Shown piece after piece: positions 24,123 through 34,954 of a stretch of 64,000 bases of DNA. Positions within the stretch are counted from its first letter, which is position 1. Each line of letters opens with the position of its first letter. The DNA lies in the NCBI RefSeq assembly GCF_028710345.1, contig NZ_JAQTUH010000005.1, positions 174,990-238,989 on the forward strand. The letters are read 5' to 3'. Source of the DNA: Sulfuricurvum sp. Its GTDB lineage: Bacteria > Campylobacterota > Campylobacteria > Campylobacterales > Sulfurimonadaceae. The notes under the pieces are model-generated. The model saw nothing but the letters and a program-made list of their open reading frames with translations, was not told where the DNA came from and searched no databases. The position numbers and the translations under genes are program-made.

Positions 24123-25777
24123 AGTACTCTATTTTTCTTATCTTACTACTTACAATCTCTTCCTCAGCAGTGACACTGGAAGAGATAAACACTAAACCCT
24201 CTTCACGGCAAAAAAACTTCTTAATTTGGCAGTTTTTACATCAAGATATCAATGCGACTCAAGCAAGCGAAGCCTTTTATCAAGTAGAGAATGTCAACGA
24301 ACGCTTTTTATTCGATTATGCCGCTAAAACCAATGAGAGTGAAATCAAATACACCACAGAGTGTCTTCAAAAAAAAGGAAATGAGCTCTTATCTATAAAA
24401 GAAGATGATTGTTTAATCTTGGCACTTACTCCTGCTAAAGCATCTGTTTTAAAACCAGATGAGCGTGAAATAATTGCCCAGAGACTTAATAACCGTTTTG
24501 GCAATACAGAGTGGCTTCGAGCATTGAATCAAGAGAGTTTTTATACTACAACAGAAAATCTCAATAATGAAACTACACTTTTCCGACTTGCCGGTGCACA
24601 GTACCGCTATGATCATTTTAACCATTTCTTATCTGCTGAGGTTCTTTTATCGTTAGCTCAAAGTAATAGTTTTAGTCAAATCGTCTATCTCACCGTTACC
24701 GATCCAAAAATGGAACAACTACAACTCTCATTAACCGGTGCACCACTGCACAATTATGGAGCGCAAACTAACTTCTTTTTAGCTATGAATGCAATTAAAC
24801 ATGGAAATATGCTCAATGCGTTAGAACATCTCAAGATTGCTAAATCCAATTTTTATGCCCCTATAGATAAAGATAAAACCCTTTTTTGGCTCTATCAAAT
24901 CACTAAAGATGGTAGTTATCTAAATGAACTTTCTAAAAGTCTCGATATTAATATGTATGTTTTGTACGCGCGCGAACTTCTCAATCTACCGACTGAAAAT
25001 TATTTTACTACATTACCGACGAGCAATAACCCCCAAAGTATTACCGGCATTGATCCATTCGAGTGGAAAGCTTTTTCGGATGAGATTATGGCATCTAATC
25101 CTAACACGCTCGTCAATCTTATCAAACGTTGTGATGGTGAAGAGTCCATCGGTATCCAAGGGTATGTTTTAGAACGTACATATGAGCCTTATATCCACAA
25201 TTTTACAATGCCATATAATCAATATATGACAACACTTAATAACGACCAAAAAGCACTTGTCTATGCCCTTATGCGACAAGAAACACGCTTGATTCCGGGA
25301 TTAATTTCACGTTCATTCGCTCTAGGATTAATGCAAATCATGCCGTTCAATGTAGACACTATAAGTAAAGTAGCCCCTTTAAAACCGACTACCTATTTTG
25401 ATATGCTAAAACCTGAGTACAGCATCCAATATTCAATTTTGCATCTTAAACATTTGAGCGACAAATACTACAATCCTGTTTTAATAGCTTATGGATATAA
25501 CGCAGGTTTTGGCTCAACCAAACGGCTTTTAACTGATGGAAGCGGGCGATTTATGCCGGGTGAGTATGAACCGTTTTTGAGCATGGAGCTGATGGCGAAT
25601 GATGAAAATCGTGAGTATGGGAAAAAAGTGCTTGCCAATTATATAATCTATAAGAAAATACTGGGAGAAGAGGTAAAAATTACCTCTATTTTTGATAATT
25701 TAATACAACCTTCCCAGTCTGATTATTTTCGAGCTGAAGCGCTAAAGAACCCTGTGGTAGTGAGTCAAAGCGAATAA
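24119..25777 (+). CDS. slt: Soluble lytic murein transglycosylase, 552 aa
   Basis: A signal peptide (KYSIFLILLLTISSSAVTL) precedes a long helical solenoid (about 30-370) and a C-terminal SLT domain: ALMRQETRLIPGLISRSFALGLMQIMPFN (catalytic Glu in RQET) and LIAYGYNAG. It cleaves the MurNAc-GlcNAc bond in the periplasm with anhydro-sugar formation. The start is TTG 24119 within the yggT stop. Its last 92 bases overlap a convergent lipoprotein gene. Confidence 0.88.
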   Translation: MKYSIFLILLLTISSSAVTLEEINTKPSSRQKNFLIWQFLHQDINATQASEAFYQVENVNERFLFDYAAKTNESEIKYTTECLQKKGNELLSIKEDDCLILALTPAKASVLKPDEREIIAQRLNNRFGNTEWLRALNQESFYTTTENLNNETTLFRLAGAQYRYDHFNHFLSAEVLLSLAQSNSFSQIVYLTVTDPKMEQLQLSLTGAPLHNYGAQTNFFLAMNAIKHGNMLNALEHLKIAKSNFYAPIDKDKTLFWLYQITKDGSYLNELSKSLDINMYVLYARELLNLPTENYFTTLPTSNNPQSITGIDPFEWKAFSDEIMASNPNTLVNLIKRCDGEESIGIQGYVLERTYEPYIHNFTMPYNQYMTTLNNDQKALVYALMRQETRLIPGLISRSFALGLMQIMPFNVDTISKVAPLKPTTYFDMLKPEYSIQYSILHLKHLSDKYYNPVLIAYGYNAGFGSTKRLLTDGSGRFMPGEYEPFLSMELMANDENREYGKKVLANYIIYKKILGEEVKITSIFDNLIQPSQSDYFRAEALKNPVVVSQSE

Positions 25778-26171
25778 AATAATATTGATTCCAGTTATTT
25801 TGGACAGGGATAAGTCCCCGTTTAGGATCACTTTCTTTTAGCTCTTCAATCTGTGTCGGAATTTTTGTATTTAATGTTAACGCATATCCATGTGCGTTTA
25901 TATCCCATTTCTTCAAATCTCGGTTATCTTTTTCAAAATATACAGCAATAACAAAATATTCACCATCAGTATATTGCTCAGGATAGACAGGATTCAAATA
26001 GATAGCAGAAACAACTGCTTTGGTTTCCAAAGACTGAAGAATTGATCCTGTTCGAAGCTGTTCAACAGATCGTTCATGTGCTTTATCCATTTTAAAAAGA
26101 TCAAATGCACCTTTATCAGCGCATCCGCTAAAACCGATCATTATGCTTAAAGCTATGATGGAAAATCTCAT
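25686..26171 (-). CDS. Lipoprotein of unknown function, 161 aa
   Basis: Signal peptide with lipobox IGFSGC (Cys17) predicts a lipid-anchored protein. The mature part is beta-rich (VSAIYLNPVYPEQYTDGEYF, YYFIRFDSLPQGSLALQLEN), probably a small sandwich domain. No family is recognised. It converges with slt and shares 92 bases with its 3' end, so the C-terminal 30 residues of both are encoded by the same DNA. Confidence 0.7.
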   Translation of the reverse strand: MRFSIIALSIMIGFSGCADKGAFDLFKMDKAHERSVEQLRTGSILQSLETKAVVSAIYLNPVYPEQYTDGEYFVIAVYFEKDNRDLKKWDINAHGYALTLNTKIPTQIEELKESDPKRGLIPVQNNWNQYYFIRFDSLPQGSLALQLENNQTGKVVLNYQK

Positions 26172-26228
26172 CTCACCCCTTTTAACTCATTCATATGTGT
26201 CATCTTAACAAAATTTCAATGATAATAA

Positions 26229-28178
<1,950 letters not shown>

Positions 28179-28191
<13 letters not shown>

Positions 28192-29102
28192 AATCAGTCG
28201 CCATCAGTGTCGGCGATCTGGGCGGTGTAGGGTTTGAGATTGCTCTCAAAGCTCACGATACTATCAAACAGCTCTGCAAACCCCTCTATTGTATCAACGA
28301 TACCATGGCACATCAAGCTGCCGCGTTGTTGCATAGACAAATCCCTAATGATTTTTATATGTTTAAAGTCTCAGGAGAGTTTACAATAGAAGCAGGAAAA
28401 GTATCGTCTCAAAGTGGACGTTACAGTTATGACTCTTTTATCGCGGCGGTTGAGCTTGCCAAATCCAAAACAGTGGATGCTATCGTAACCCTCCCGATTC
28501 ATAAAGAGGCGTGGATGATGGCAGGGATTGAGTATGTGGGGCATACCGATGCACTGCGTGATATTTTTAAAAGCGAAGCGATTATGATGCTCGGATGCGA
28601 AAAACTGTATGTTGCACTTTATACCGAACACATCCCTCTTCGTCATGTTGCTGAATCCATTAGCGTCGAAAGGCTGAGCAATTTTTTACTCCGATTTCAT
28701 AAAAGTATCCATCGCTCACCCGTAGGGGTATTAGGTCTCAACCCTCATGCAGGAGATCACGGTGTATTAGGGGATGAAGAGCGTTTTATCGAAGAGGCAA
28801 TAGAGATAGCCAATAGAGCAATCGGTGAAAATATTTTCGAAGGGCCACTGGTTCCCGATGTTGCATTTACACCTCATGCTCGTGAGAGATACAAAACCAT
28901 CGTTGCCATGTATCACGACCAAGGACTTGCCCCCCTTAAAGCACTCTATTTTGATGAAGGTATAAATGTTTCTCTGGGTCTGCCTATCATCCGTACTTCT
29001 GTAGATCACGGGACGGCATTCGATATTGCCTATCAGAACAAAGCATTAATATTAAGTTATATCAATGCTATTAAAGCATCTATTTTACTTACGGAATCTT
29101 AA
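28179..29102 (+). CDS. pdxA: 4-hydroxythreonine-4-phosphate dehydrogenase, 307 aa
   Basis: It oxidises 4-phosphohydroxythreonine with NAD in vitamin B6 synthesis. Metal-binding and active site patterns are clear: VGHTDALRD, LNPHAGDHGVLGDEE, MYHDQGLAPLKAL and TSVDHGTAFDIA. Length is near the family's usual 310-330. It lies between pdxJ and the PilZ gene, whose start overlaps its stop by one base. Confidence 0.93.
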
Positions 29103-30181
29103 TGAATAGACAAAATAAAGACTTTTTATATCTCTTCCAAAATCTTTCTCATGATCATTTTGATTTAAAGATATTTCGCATCACTTTTATCAAAGGTGCG
29201 TGGAAAGTATATAATGAAATTGAAGATTCTCCTGTGTCACAAACTCAATTTCAAAATACTATTACATCCTTTTTTGATACTCTATTCAGCAATAAGAAAA
29301 ATAATTTTGAAAAAAATGTTGAAAATATTCATAGTCTGTTTTCAAATCAAGATAAAGTAGAACAGTTTTTATCCGATACTTTTTGCATTGTCTTACATCA
29401 CTATATTAAATCTTTTTATGGTGTAGCTAATGGATGGGAAAAAATAGTCCCGTTTACACAAGCGATTAAAAATCTAATTGCTAATATGACCGATCATCTC
29501 AATGATGAATCGTTGTTTCTCTTTGAAGATTCTCTAATAGATGTTTTAGAAATACTTAGACAGCGTTCAGGAACAATCATAGTACTCAACACCTATTATG
29601 GTGTTCCTATCCAAAACTCCGCTAAAATTATTCATACTGATGCCAACAGTGTTATTCTAAAAGCACACCCACTCCAAGAAACAGCAGCAATTAAACAAAA
29701 TGGGCTCTATCTTCTTAAAAATGATGAATTTAAAAATGATGTATATGCATCAGTAACACCTATCAATATTAATGGGGAACGATTTTTAGAGCTAAATCGA
29801 TTCGATCAACTTGAGACATCACTTTTTCATCGTCAAAGTATACGAGTACAACCCGCTGAACCTATGTTATTCGGTATCAAACACTCTTTATTAAATTTTC
29901 GTTCTCATTTGTATGATCTCTCCATCGATGGAGTTGCTGTTATAACAAAACACTCTTATCCGTTATCTATATCAAGTGAAGTAGTAATAACTTTTCCAGC
30001 CGAAATTTTTGGAAGTCTCATTGATATAATGGGAGAAATGGTGTATAAATCCTCTTATGAAGGAGGTTTTAAATACCACTTTAAAACCAGACCAACTGTT
30101 CAACAAGAGAGTGAACTAAGTAAATATATTAAAAGACGTGAGCAGGAAATTATCAAAAAACTTCGTGACGAAATCGTTTAA
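29102..30181 (+). CDS. PilZ-domain protein, likely c-di-GMP effector, 359 aa
   Basis: The C-terminal part (about 240-335) carries the PilZ signature: RQSIRV (Arg-x-x-x-Arg) and, about 40 residues on, YDLSIDGVAVI (D/N-x-S-x-x-G), which together bind c-di-GMP. The N-terminal 230 residues are helical with no known domain. It is cytoplasmic, as there is no signal or membrane span. It follows pdxA by overlap of the stop and converges with nspC, with a 4-base overlap. Confidence 0.8.
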   Translation: MNRQNKDFLYLFQNLSHDHFDLKIFRITFIKGAWKVYNEIEDSPVSQTQFQNTITSFFDTLFSNKKNNFEKNVENIHSLFSNQDKVEQFLSDTFCIVLHHYIKSFYGVANGWEKIVPFTQAIKNLIANMTDHLNDESLFLFEDSLIDVLEILRQRSGTIIVLNTYYGVPIQNSAKIIHTDANSVILKAHPLQETAAIKQNGLYLLKNDEFKNDVYASVTPININGERFLELNRFDQLETSLFHRQSIRVQPAEPMLFGIKHSLLNFRSHLYDLSIDGVAVITKHSYPLSISSEVVITFPAEIFGSLIDIMGEMVYKSSYEGGFKYHFKTRPTVQQESELSKYIKRREQEIIKKLRDEIV

Positions 30182-31323
30182 GAGAGACGATTTCGATAAT
30201 CTTCATATCCAAACTCATGGATCATTTTGAGTTCACCCTCTTTCGTCCAGATCGCGAGCGATGGGAGCTTAATTCCGTTGAATGTTGTATTTTTCACAAA
30301 TGTGTAATGAATCTGATCTTCAAAAATGATTTTATCACCAATTTTTAGTGGTACATCGAACGAATAATCACCCATAATATCCCCAGCCAGACACGTATTG
30401 CCTCCGAAACGATACGTATACGCCTTTTCTCCCGCTTCTCCTGAGCCTCGGATCATTGCACGATATGGCATCGCGAGGGTATCGGGCATATGCGCTTCGG
30501 CGGAAGTGTCGAGGATCGCTATATCCATTCCGTTATGGACGATATCGAGCACCGAGGCGACCAACGGTCCGCTCTGCCATCCCACCGCTTCACCGGGTTC
30601 GAGATAGATGGTGATGTCGTTATGGCGTGCTTTAAATGCACAAATCACCTCAATCAGACGATTGACATCATAGTCACTACGGGTGATATGATGCCCTCCT
30701 CCGAAGTTGACGTATTTCAGTCCATCGATGTAGGAGCCAAATTTTTCTTCAAACGCTTCGAGAACCCCCTCCAACGCATCGACGTTTTGTTCGCAGAGGG
30801 CGTGAAAGTTGAGTCCATCGAGTTTAGAAACGATGCTCTCATCGAAATTTGCCAACGTCGTCCCCAAACGGCTGTAAAGACCACACGGGTTATAGAGATC
30901 GACAGGGCTAGAGGAGTATTCGGGATTGACACGGAGTGAGACCGAAATATTCGGATTGATTACTTTGACCCGCTCAACATAGCGGTGAAACTGCGCGGGG
31001 GAGTTAAATACGATGTCATCACTAATACGAGCGATTTCGTCTATATCTTCGTCTTTGAACGCAGGAGAGTAGGTATGCACCTCTTTGTTCATCTTCTCGC
31101 GTGCAAGCTTAGCTTCATGCAGACCGCTAGCGGTACATCCGTGGAGATATTTACTCACCATCGGAAAGGTTGACCACATCGCAAAACCTTTGAGGGCGAG
31201 GATAATTTTTGCCCCCGATTCTTTCTGAACATGTTCCATCACTTGGAGGTTTTTTTCTAAAAGAGCCTCTTCACAAATATAGCATGGCGTGTGGGGAAGT
31301 TTTGAAAAATCGATGGGAGTCAT
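30178..31323 (-). CDS. nspC: Carboxynorspermidine decarboxylase, 381 aa
   Basis: A fold III PLP decarboxylase that forms spermidine or norspermidine from the carboxy intermediate. The PLP lysine is in IILALKGFAMW (about 42), with LNFHALCEQNVDAL, KYVNFGGGHHIT and the C-terminal NTCLAGDIMGDY. ATG 31323 has AAGGA six bases upstream; two earlier codons are open but unlikely. The dehydrogenase for the previous step is encoded at 34951-36135. Confidence 0.9.
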   Translation of the reverse strand: MTPIDFSKLPHTPCYICEEALLEKNLQVMEHVQKESGAKIILALKGFAMWSTFPMVSKYLHGCTASGLHEAKLAREKMNKEVHTYSPAFKDEDIDEIARISDDIVFNSPAQFHRYVERVKVINPNISVSLRVNPEYSSSPVDLYNPCGLYSRLGTTLANFDESIVSKLDGLNFHALCEQNVDALEGVLEAFEEKFGSYIDGLKYVNFGGGHHITRSDYDVNRLIEVICAFKARHNDITIYLEPGEAVGWQSGPLVASVLDIVHNGMDIAILDTSAEAHMPDTLAMPYRAMIRGSGEAGEKAYTYRFGGNTCLAGDIMGDYSFDVPLKIGDKIIFEDQIHYTFVKNTTFNGIKLPSLAIWTKEGELKMIHEFGYEDYRNRLS

Positions 31324-31394
31324 AAACAATCCTTGAAAAATAATGGTGTGATTGTACCAAAATGTCGTATCAATACGGAAACACCCCTAAAGCA

Positions 31395-31403
31395 TGGTAA
31401 AAT
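31395..31403 (+). promoter_or_regulatory. Extended -10 box of amrA
   Basis: TGGTAAAAT, an extended -10, lies 28 bases before the ATG at 31432. An AGAGGGAG ribosome site follows in the leader. Confidence 0.5.
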
Positions 31404-31431
31404 AATCATATCTTTTTAGAGGGAGTCGAAT

Positions 31432-31989
31432 ATGGATGGTTCCTTGTATCTTATGATTGCACGAGAAGCAATTCTCACTGTTTTTCAAAACTCAGAGATT
31501 GATACCAAAGCGTTACAACAAGTTTATCCTGAACTTTCTCATCATCAAGCAACCTTTGTTACTCTAACGATTAACGGTAGATTGAGGGGGTGTATCGGTT
31601 CGTTAATCGCACATCGATCATTAATCGATGATTTAATATCCAATGCACGTTCTGCTGCCCTTCGTGATCCACGTTTTACACCGCTTACACCCAATGAATT
31701 CGGTGAAATCATGATTGAAGTCTCATTACTAACCCATCCACAACTACTTACGTATGCTGATAAAGAAGAGCTCAAACGTCTTATTCGTCCCAATATTGAT
31801 GGTGTTATACTCCTTTTGGGTAATCATCAAGCCACATTTTTACCGCAAGTGTGGGAAGAATTAGAACATTTTGACTCTTTTTTTGACCATTTGGGACATA
31901 AAGCAGGGATTGGAAGTGATCCTCTCTCTTATCATCCCGAAATCTCTGTATATCAGGTAAAAAAATTTAAGGAACAAGTCAATGAATAA
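31432..31989 (+). CDS. amrA: AMMECR1-domain protein AmrA, 185 aa
   Basis: The AMMECR1 domain spans the protein: FVTLTINGRLRGCIGSLIAHRSL (about 44-66; the RGCIGS core is invariant), ALRDPRFTPLT, LLTHPQ and TFLPQVWEEL. Its function is not established; it is usually encoded with MEMO and a radical SAM protein. Here it overlaps amrB by 8 bases. No radical SAM partner is present nearby. Confidence 0.88.
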   Translation: MDGSLYLMIAREAILTVFQNSEIDTKALQQVYPELSHHQATFVTLTINGRLRGCIGSLIAHRSLIDDLISNARSAALRDPRFTPLTPNEFGEIMIEVSLLTHPQLLTYADKEELKRLIRPNIDGVILLLGNHQATFLPQVWEELEHFDSFFDHLGHKAGIGSDPLSYHPEISVYQVKKFKEQVNE

Positions 31990-32782
31990 AAGAACTATGA
32001 GTGTTGGAGGGAGTTTTTACCCTTCTGAATCTATTGAAATTACCGCGATGATTGATTATTTTAACACAATATTGGATTCACACCCTGATGTTGCGGCGCG
32101 ATTTGATGCATTAAGTGGAAATAGCGTTATTGTCCCCCATGCAGGTTGGGTTTATTCGGGATTTAGTGCCAACATTGCCTATCGGATTCTCGCCCATACA
32201 CCTCCAGCTACTGTTGTTGTCATTGGGCCTAGTCATAAAGTCAGTTTTGAGGGGATAAGTATCGCTAAAATGGAACTATTTGAAACACCGCTTGGAGATT
32301 TAACTATCAACACTGCATTAGTTGATGATCTCACAGAACGATTTTCACTCACCATGTTTGAGCAAGCCCACCATGAGCACAGTACAGAAGTACAAATGCC
32401 TTTTCTTAAACACTATATGAGCGATGTCAAAGTGGTAGAGATGGTCTATGGAAATACAGATCCTGCATACATAACCGCTCTTATTGACTATCTGCTCGAG
32501 AAACCATCAACTGCCGTTGTTATCAGTACCGATCTTAGCCATTATTATTCCTTGGAAGAAGCCAAACATCTTGATACCATCTGTCTTGAAGCCATCCGGA
32601 ATAAAAACAGCACGATGTTACATCAAGGGTGTGAAGCGTGTGGAAAAATAGGTGTTGAAGCGATGCTGGATGTTGCTCATAAACGAAATATGGAAGCAAT
32701 CCTACTCGATTATCGCACCAGTGCCGATGCTAGCGGGGATAGTTCACGCGTTGTCGGATATGCGAGTGCCCTTTTTAGTTAA
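31982..32782 (+). CDS. amrB: MEMO-family protein AmrB, 266 aa
   Basis: MEMO resembles extradiol dioxygenases. VGGSFYPSES at the N-terminus, VPHAGWVYSGFSANIAYR (about 50), VVIGPSHKV, STEVQMPFL and ISTDLSHYYS supply the His and Asp residues of the metal site, and the CGKIGVEAML segment supplies a Cys. Substrate is unknown. It is coupled to amrA and converges with the M15 gene (4-base overlap). Confidence 0.88.
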   Translation: MNKRTMSVGGSFYPSESIEITAMIDYFNTILDSHPDVAARFDALSGNSVIVPHAGWVYSGFSANIAYRILAHTPPATVVVIGPSHKVSFEGISIAKMELFETPLGDLTINTALVDDLTERFSLTMFEQAHHEHSTEVQMPFLKHYMSDVKVVEMVYGNTDPAYITALIDYLLEKPSTAVVISTDLSHYYSLEEAKHLDTICLEAIRNKNSTMLHQGCEACGKIGVEAMLDVAHKRNMEAILLDYRTSADASGDSSRVVGYASALFS

Positions 32783-33534
32783 GCTGTTTCATTGCCACCG
32801 GTCACTTTTATGTGCCATGGCTCATAACGGACACCATAGGGGTTATTTGTAGTATAGCGTATAGAGATATATCCGCCATCATACAGTTTTTTAAAGACAT
32901 CGGTTTCTTGAAATTTTTCCGTAAAATTGTATTGCCCAAATCCTACTTTACCGATATCAAAATCTCCGACACTATGAAAGGTAAATCCCGGAGGGGCAAT
33001 CGATGTTGAGGTTAAACGTAAATCTCCCCCCGCAAATTCCATTTTTTTTAAAAAGAGGTATAGTTGTTTCACCGGAGCACGTACTCCTGAGGTCAGAACC
33101 AAATCATTGCCCACTAACCGTTTGATTTGAGTATATTTCTCCATTGCAGGACCTCTCATCAAAAAATGTCCCGTTTTATCCATATAGGTAACATCTTTTT
33201 TTTGGGTTACTGTACTAAGTTGAGGCACAGTCCGCTCACCATAAAAACCGTATCGTCTTGGATCACCATAAAAAATTGATTCTATAAATTGAACTTCTTG
33301 AGGAGTTAATGGTTTTTTACAGCGTACGGCAGTTTTCAGTAATTCATCAAAACTCAAAATATTAAATTGAACATAACCCACTTGATTTTGAACGATAGTA
33401 AGTTTTTGAAGTAATGATGTGACCAATATATTACCGCTGAAAATCTGCTTATTGCCCTCAATTTCATCAAGTTGCGCAAAAAGAGTTGTTGCTCCCGTTA
33501 ATGCACTAAGAGTTAAAAATGTTCTTCTGTCCAC
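32779..33534 (-). CDS. Exported M15B-type D-Ala-D-Ala carboxypeptidase-like protein, 251 aa
   Basis: The N-terminus MDRRTFLTLSALTGATTLFA is a twin-arginine-like signal. The VanY-type zinc motifs are present: FTFHSVGDFDIG (about 184-195, His and Asp) and RYEPWHIKV near the C-terminus (second His). Such enzymes trim peptidoglycan stems in the periplasm. An unusual N-terminal 90-residue part precedes the peptidase domain. It stands alone, with a 180-base spacer upstream. Confidence 0.78.
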   Translation of the reverse strand: MDRRTFLTLSALTGATTLFAQLDEIEGNKQIFSGNILVTSLLQKLTIVQNQVGYVQFNILSFDELLKTAVRCKKPLTPQEVQFIESIFYGDPRRYGFYGERTVPQLSTVTQKKDVTYMDKTGHFLMRGPAMEKYTQIKRLVGNDLVLTSGVRAPVKQLYLFLKKMEFAGGDLRLTSTSIAPPGFTFHSVGDFDIGKVGFGQYNFTEKFQETDVFKKLYDGGYISIRYTTNNPYGVRYEPWHIKVTGGNETA

Positions 33535-33730
33535 TTAGTATGACCTCTTGCTCTTTCAATATGTTATTGTAATATAAAAATTCCTATTTCTATACTATCG
33601 GAAAATTTCTTTGATAATTTAGTGATACTCAATAATATTTATCGATAATATACCATTTTGTAACGTCAAGTTAAATTAAGAAAAATTCACATAAAATAGT
33701 CATAAATTAATATTGATTGTGAAAAAAACA

Positions 33731-34954
33731 ATGCAGACTTTTATTGCACGTCAACCAATCTTTGATCTGAGTGGAGAGTGTGTTGCTTATGAGCTACTGT
33801 ATCGTAAAAATAAAAAAGCAGTTCACGCAAATGTAACCGATAATGCCGAAGCAACGGCACGTGTTTTGATTAATTTTATGCATAATATCGGCTTTGATTC
33901 TTTTACAGATAATAAAACTGGCTATATCAATATTGATGAAACAATTTTACTTAATGATATACTCCTCTCACTACCAAAAGAAAAATTTGTATTTGAAGTT
34001 TTGGAAACCATACCTATTACACCTGAAGTAGTTGAAAAAATAGGATACTATTACCATTTAGGATATCGATTTTCACTTGATGATTTCTCTTGTAATCCAC
34101 AAAATTTGGAATATTTTAAACCTATTTTTCCTTTTATGGAGATTGTTAAAATTGATTTGTTACTCATGCATGAGTATAGTATCGAAGAGATGGCTGAACA
34201 TTTTTCTCCTTATAAGCTTCAATTACTTGCTGAAAAAGTAGAGGATTTTAGTGTTTTTGAACGGTGTAAAAAATCTGGTTTTAAACTTTTTCAAGGCTAT
34301 TTTTTTGAAAAACCGACCATTATTACCGGTAAAAAAATAGAGCTTTTAACCGCGAGTGTCATCGATATTATCAACACATTACATATCAATCCCGATATCA
34401 ATGTTATCACCGATAAGTTTTCCCTTTATCCTGATCTTACTTTTAGCCTTTTACAATATATCAACTCAGCTGAATACAGTTTCCGTAGTCACATCACTAG
34501 TATCCGCCAAATTATCAATCTACTTGGTCCACAAAGATTACGTTCATGGTTAGGACTCTTTTTGTATAGTAGCAACAACAAACGTATATTTGGTGATACA
34601 ATTGTGAAATCGGCTAAATTCAGAGCTAATATGATGAGGGAATTGGTTATTGCACTCAAAAAAAATCAGTTTGCTGATGAGGCATTTTTAACGGGGAGTT
34701 TATCACTTATCGACACCTATTTACAAGTCAGTATGGAAGAGATGTTAGGAAAAATAATTTTAGGCAAATCAATTACTGATGCCCTTTTACACCGAGAAGG
34801 TTATTTGGGTAAACTACTATCTCTTGTAGAAAAAATGGAAACTAATGAAAATTTAGAACACTTACTGGATGCAATCGGAATAAAATTAGGGCTTACATCA
34901 GAGGAGATTTATCGCCTCTTTTGTAAAGCCAATAATTTTAAAATAGATAGTTAA
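33731..34954 (+). CDS. EAL-HDOD protein (YuxH type), 407 aa
   Basis: An N-terminal EAL-like domain (about 1-195) starts FIARQPIFDLSGECVAYELLYR and keeps FEVLE, DD, KID, AEKVE and LFQGYFF, but the loop that is usually DDFGTGYSS reads DDFSCNP. A HDOD domain follows (about 200-400; LLQYINSAEYSFRSHITSIR). Members of this group usually bind c-di-GMP weakly or act as regulators instead of hydrolysing it. ATG 33731 is preferred over upstream TTG/GTG codons because MQTFIARQ matches the family. Confidence 0.82.
   Translation: MQTFIARQPIFDLSGECVAYELLYRKNKKAVHANVTDNAEATARVLINFMHNIGFDSFTDNKTGYINIDETILLNDILLSLPKEKFVFEVLETIPITPEVVEKIGYYYHLGYRFSLDDFSCNPQNLEYFKPIFPFMEIVKIDLLLMHEYSIEEMAEHFSPYKLQLLAEKVEDFSVFERCKKSGFKLFQGYFFEKPTIITGKKIELLTASVIDIINTLHINPDINVITDKFSLYPDLTFSLLQYINSAEYSFRSHITSIRQIINLLGPQRLRSWLGLFLYSSNNKRIFGDTIVKSAKFRANMMRELVIALKKNQFADEAFLTGSLSLIDTYLQVSMEEMLGKIILGKSITDALLHREGYLGKLLSLVEKMETNENLEHLLDAIGIKLGLTSEEIYRLFCKANNFKIDS

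Noticed and set aside
30490..30939. 149-codon + strand ORF
   Set aside because: Lies entirely antisense within nspC, whose protein has clear family motifs.
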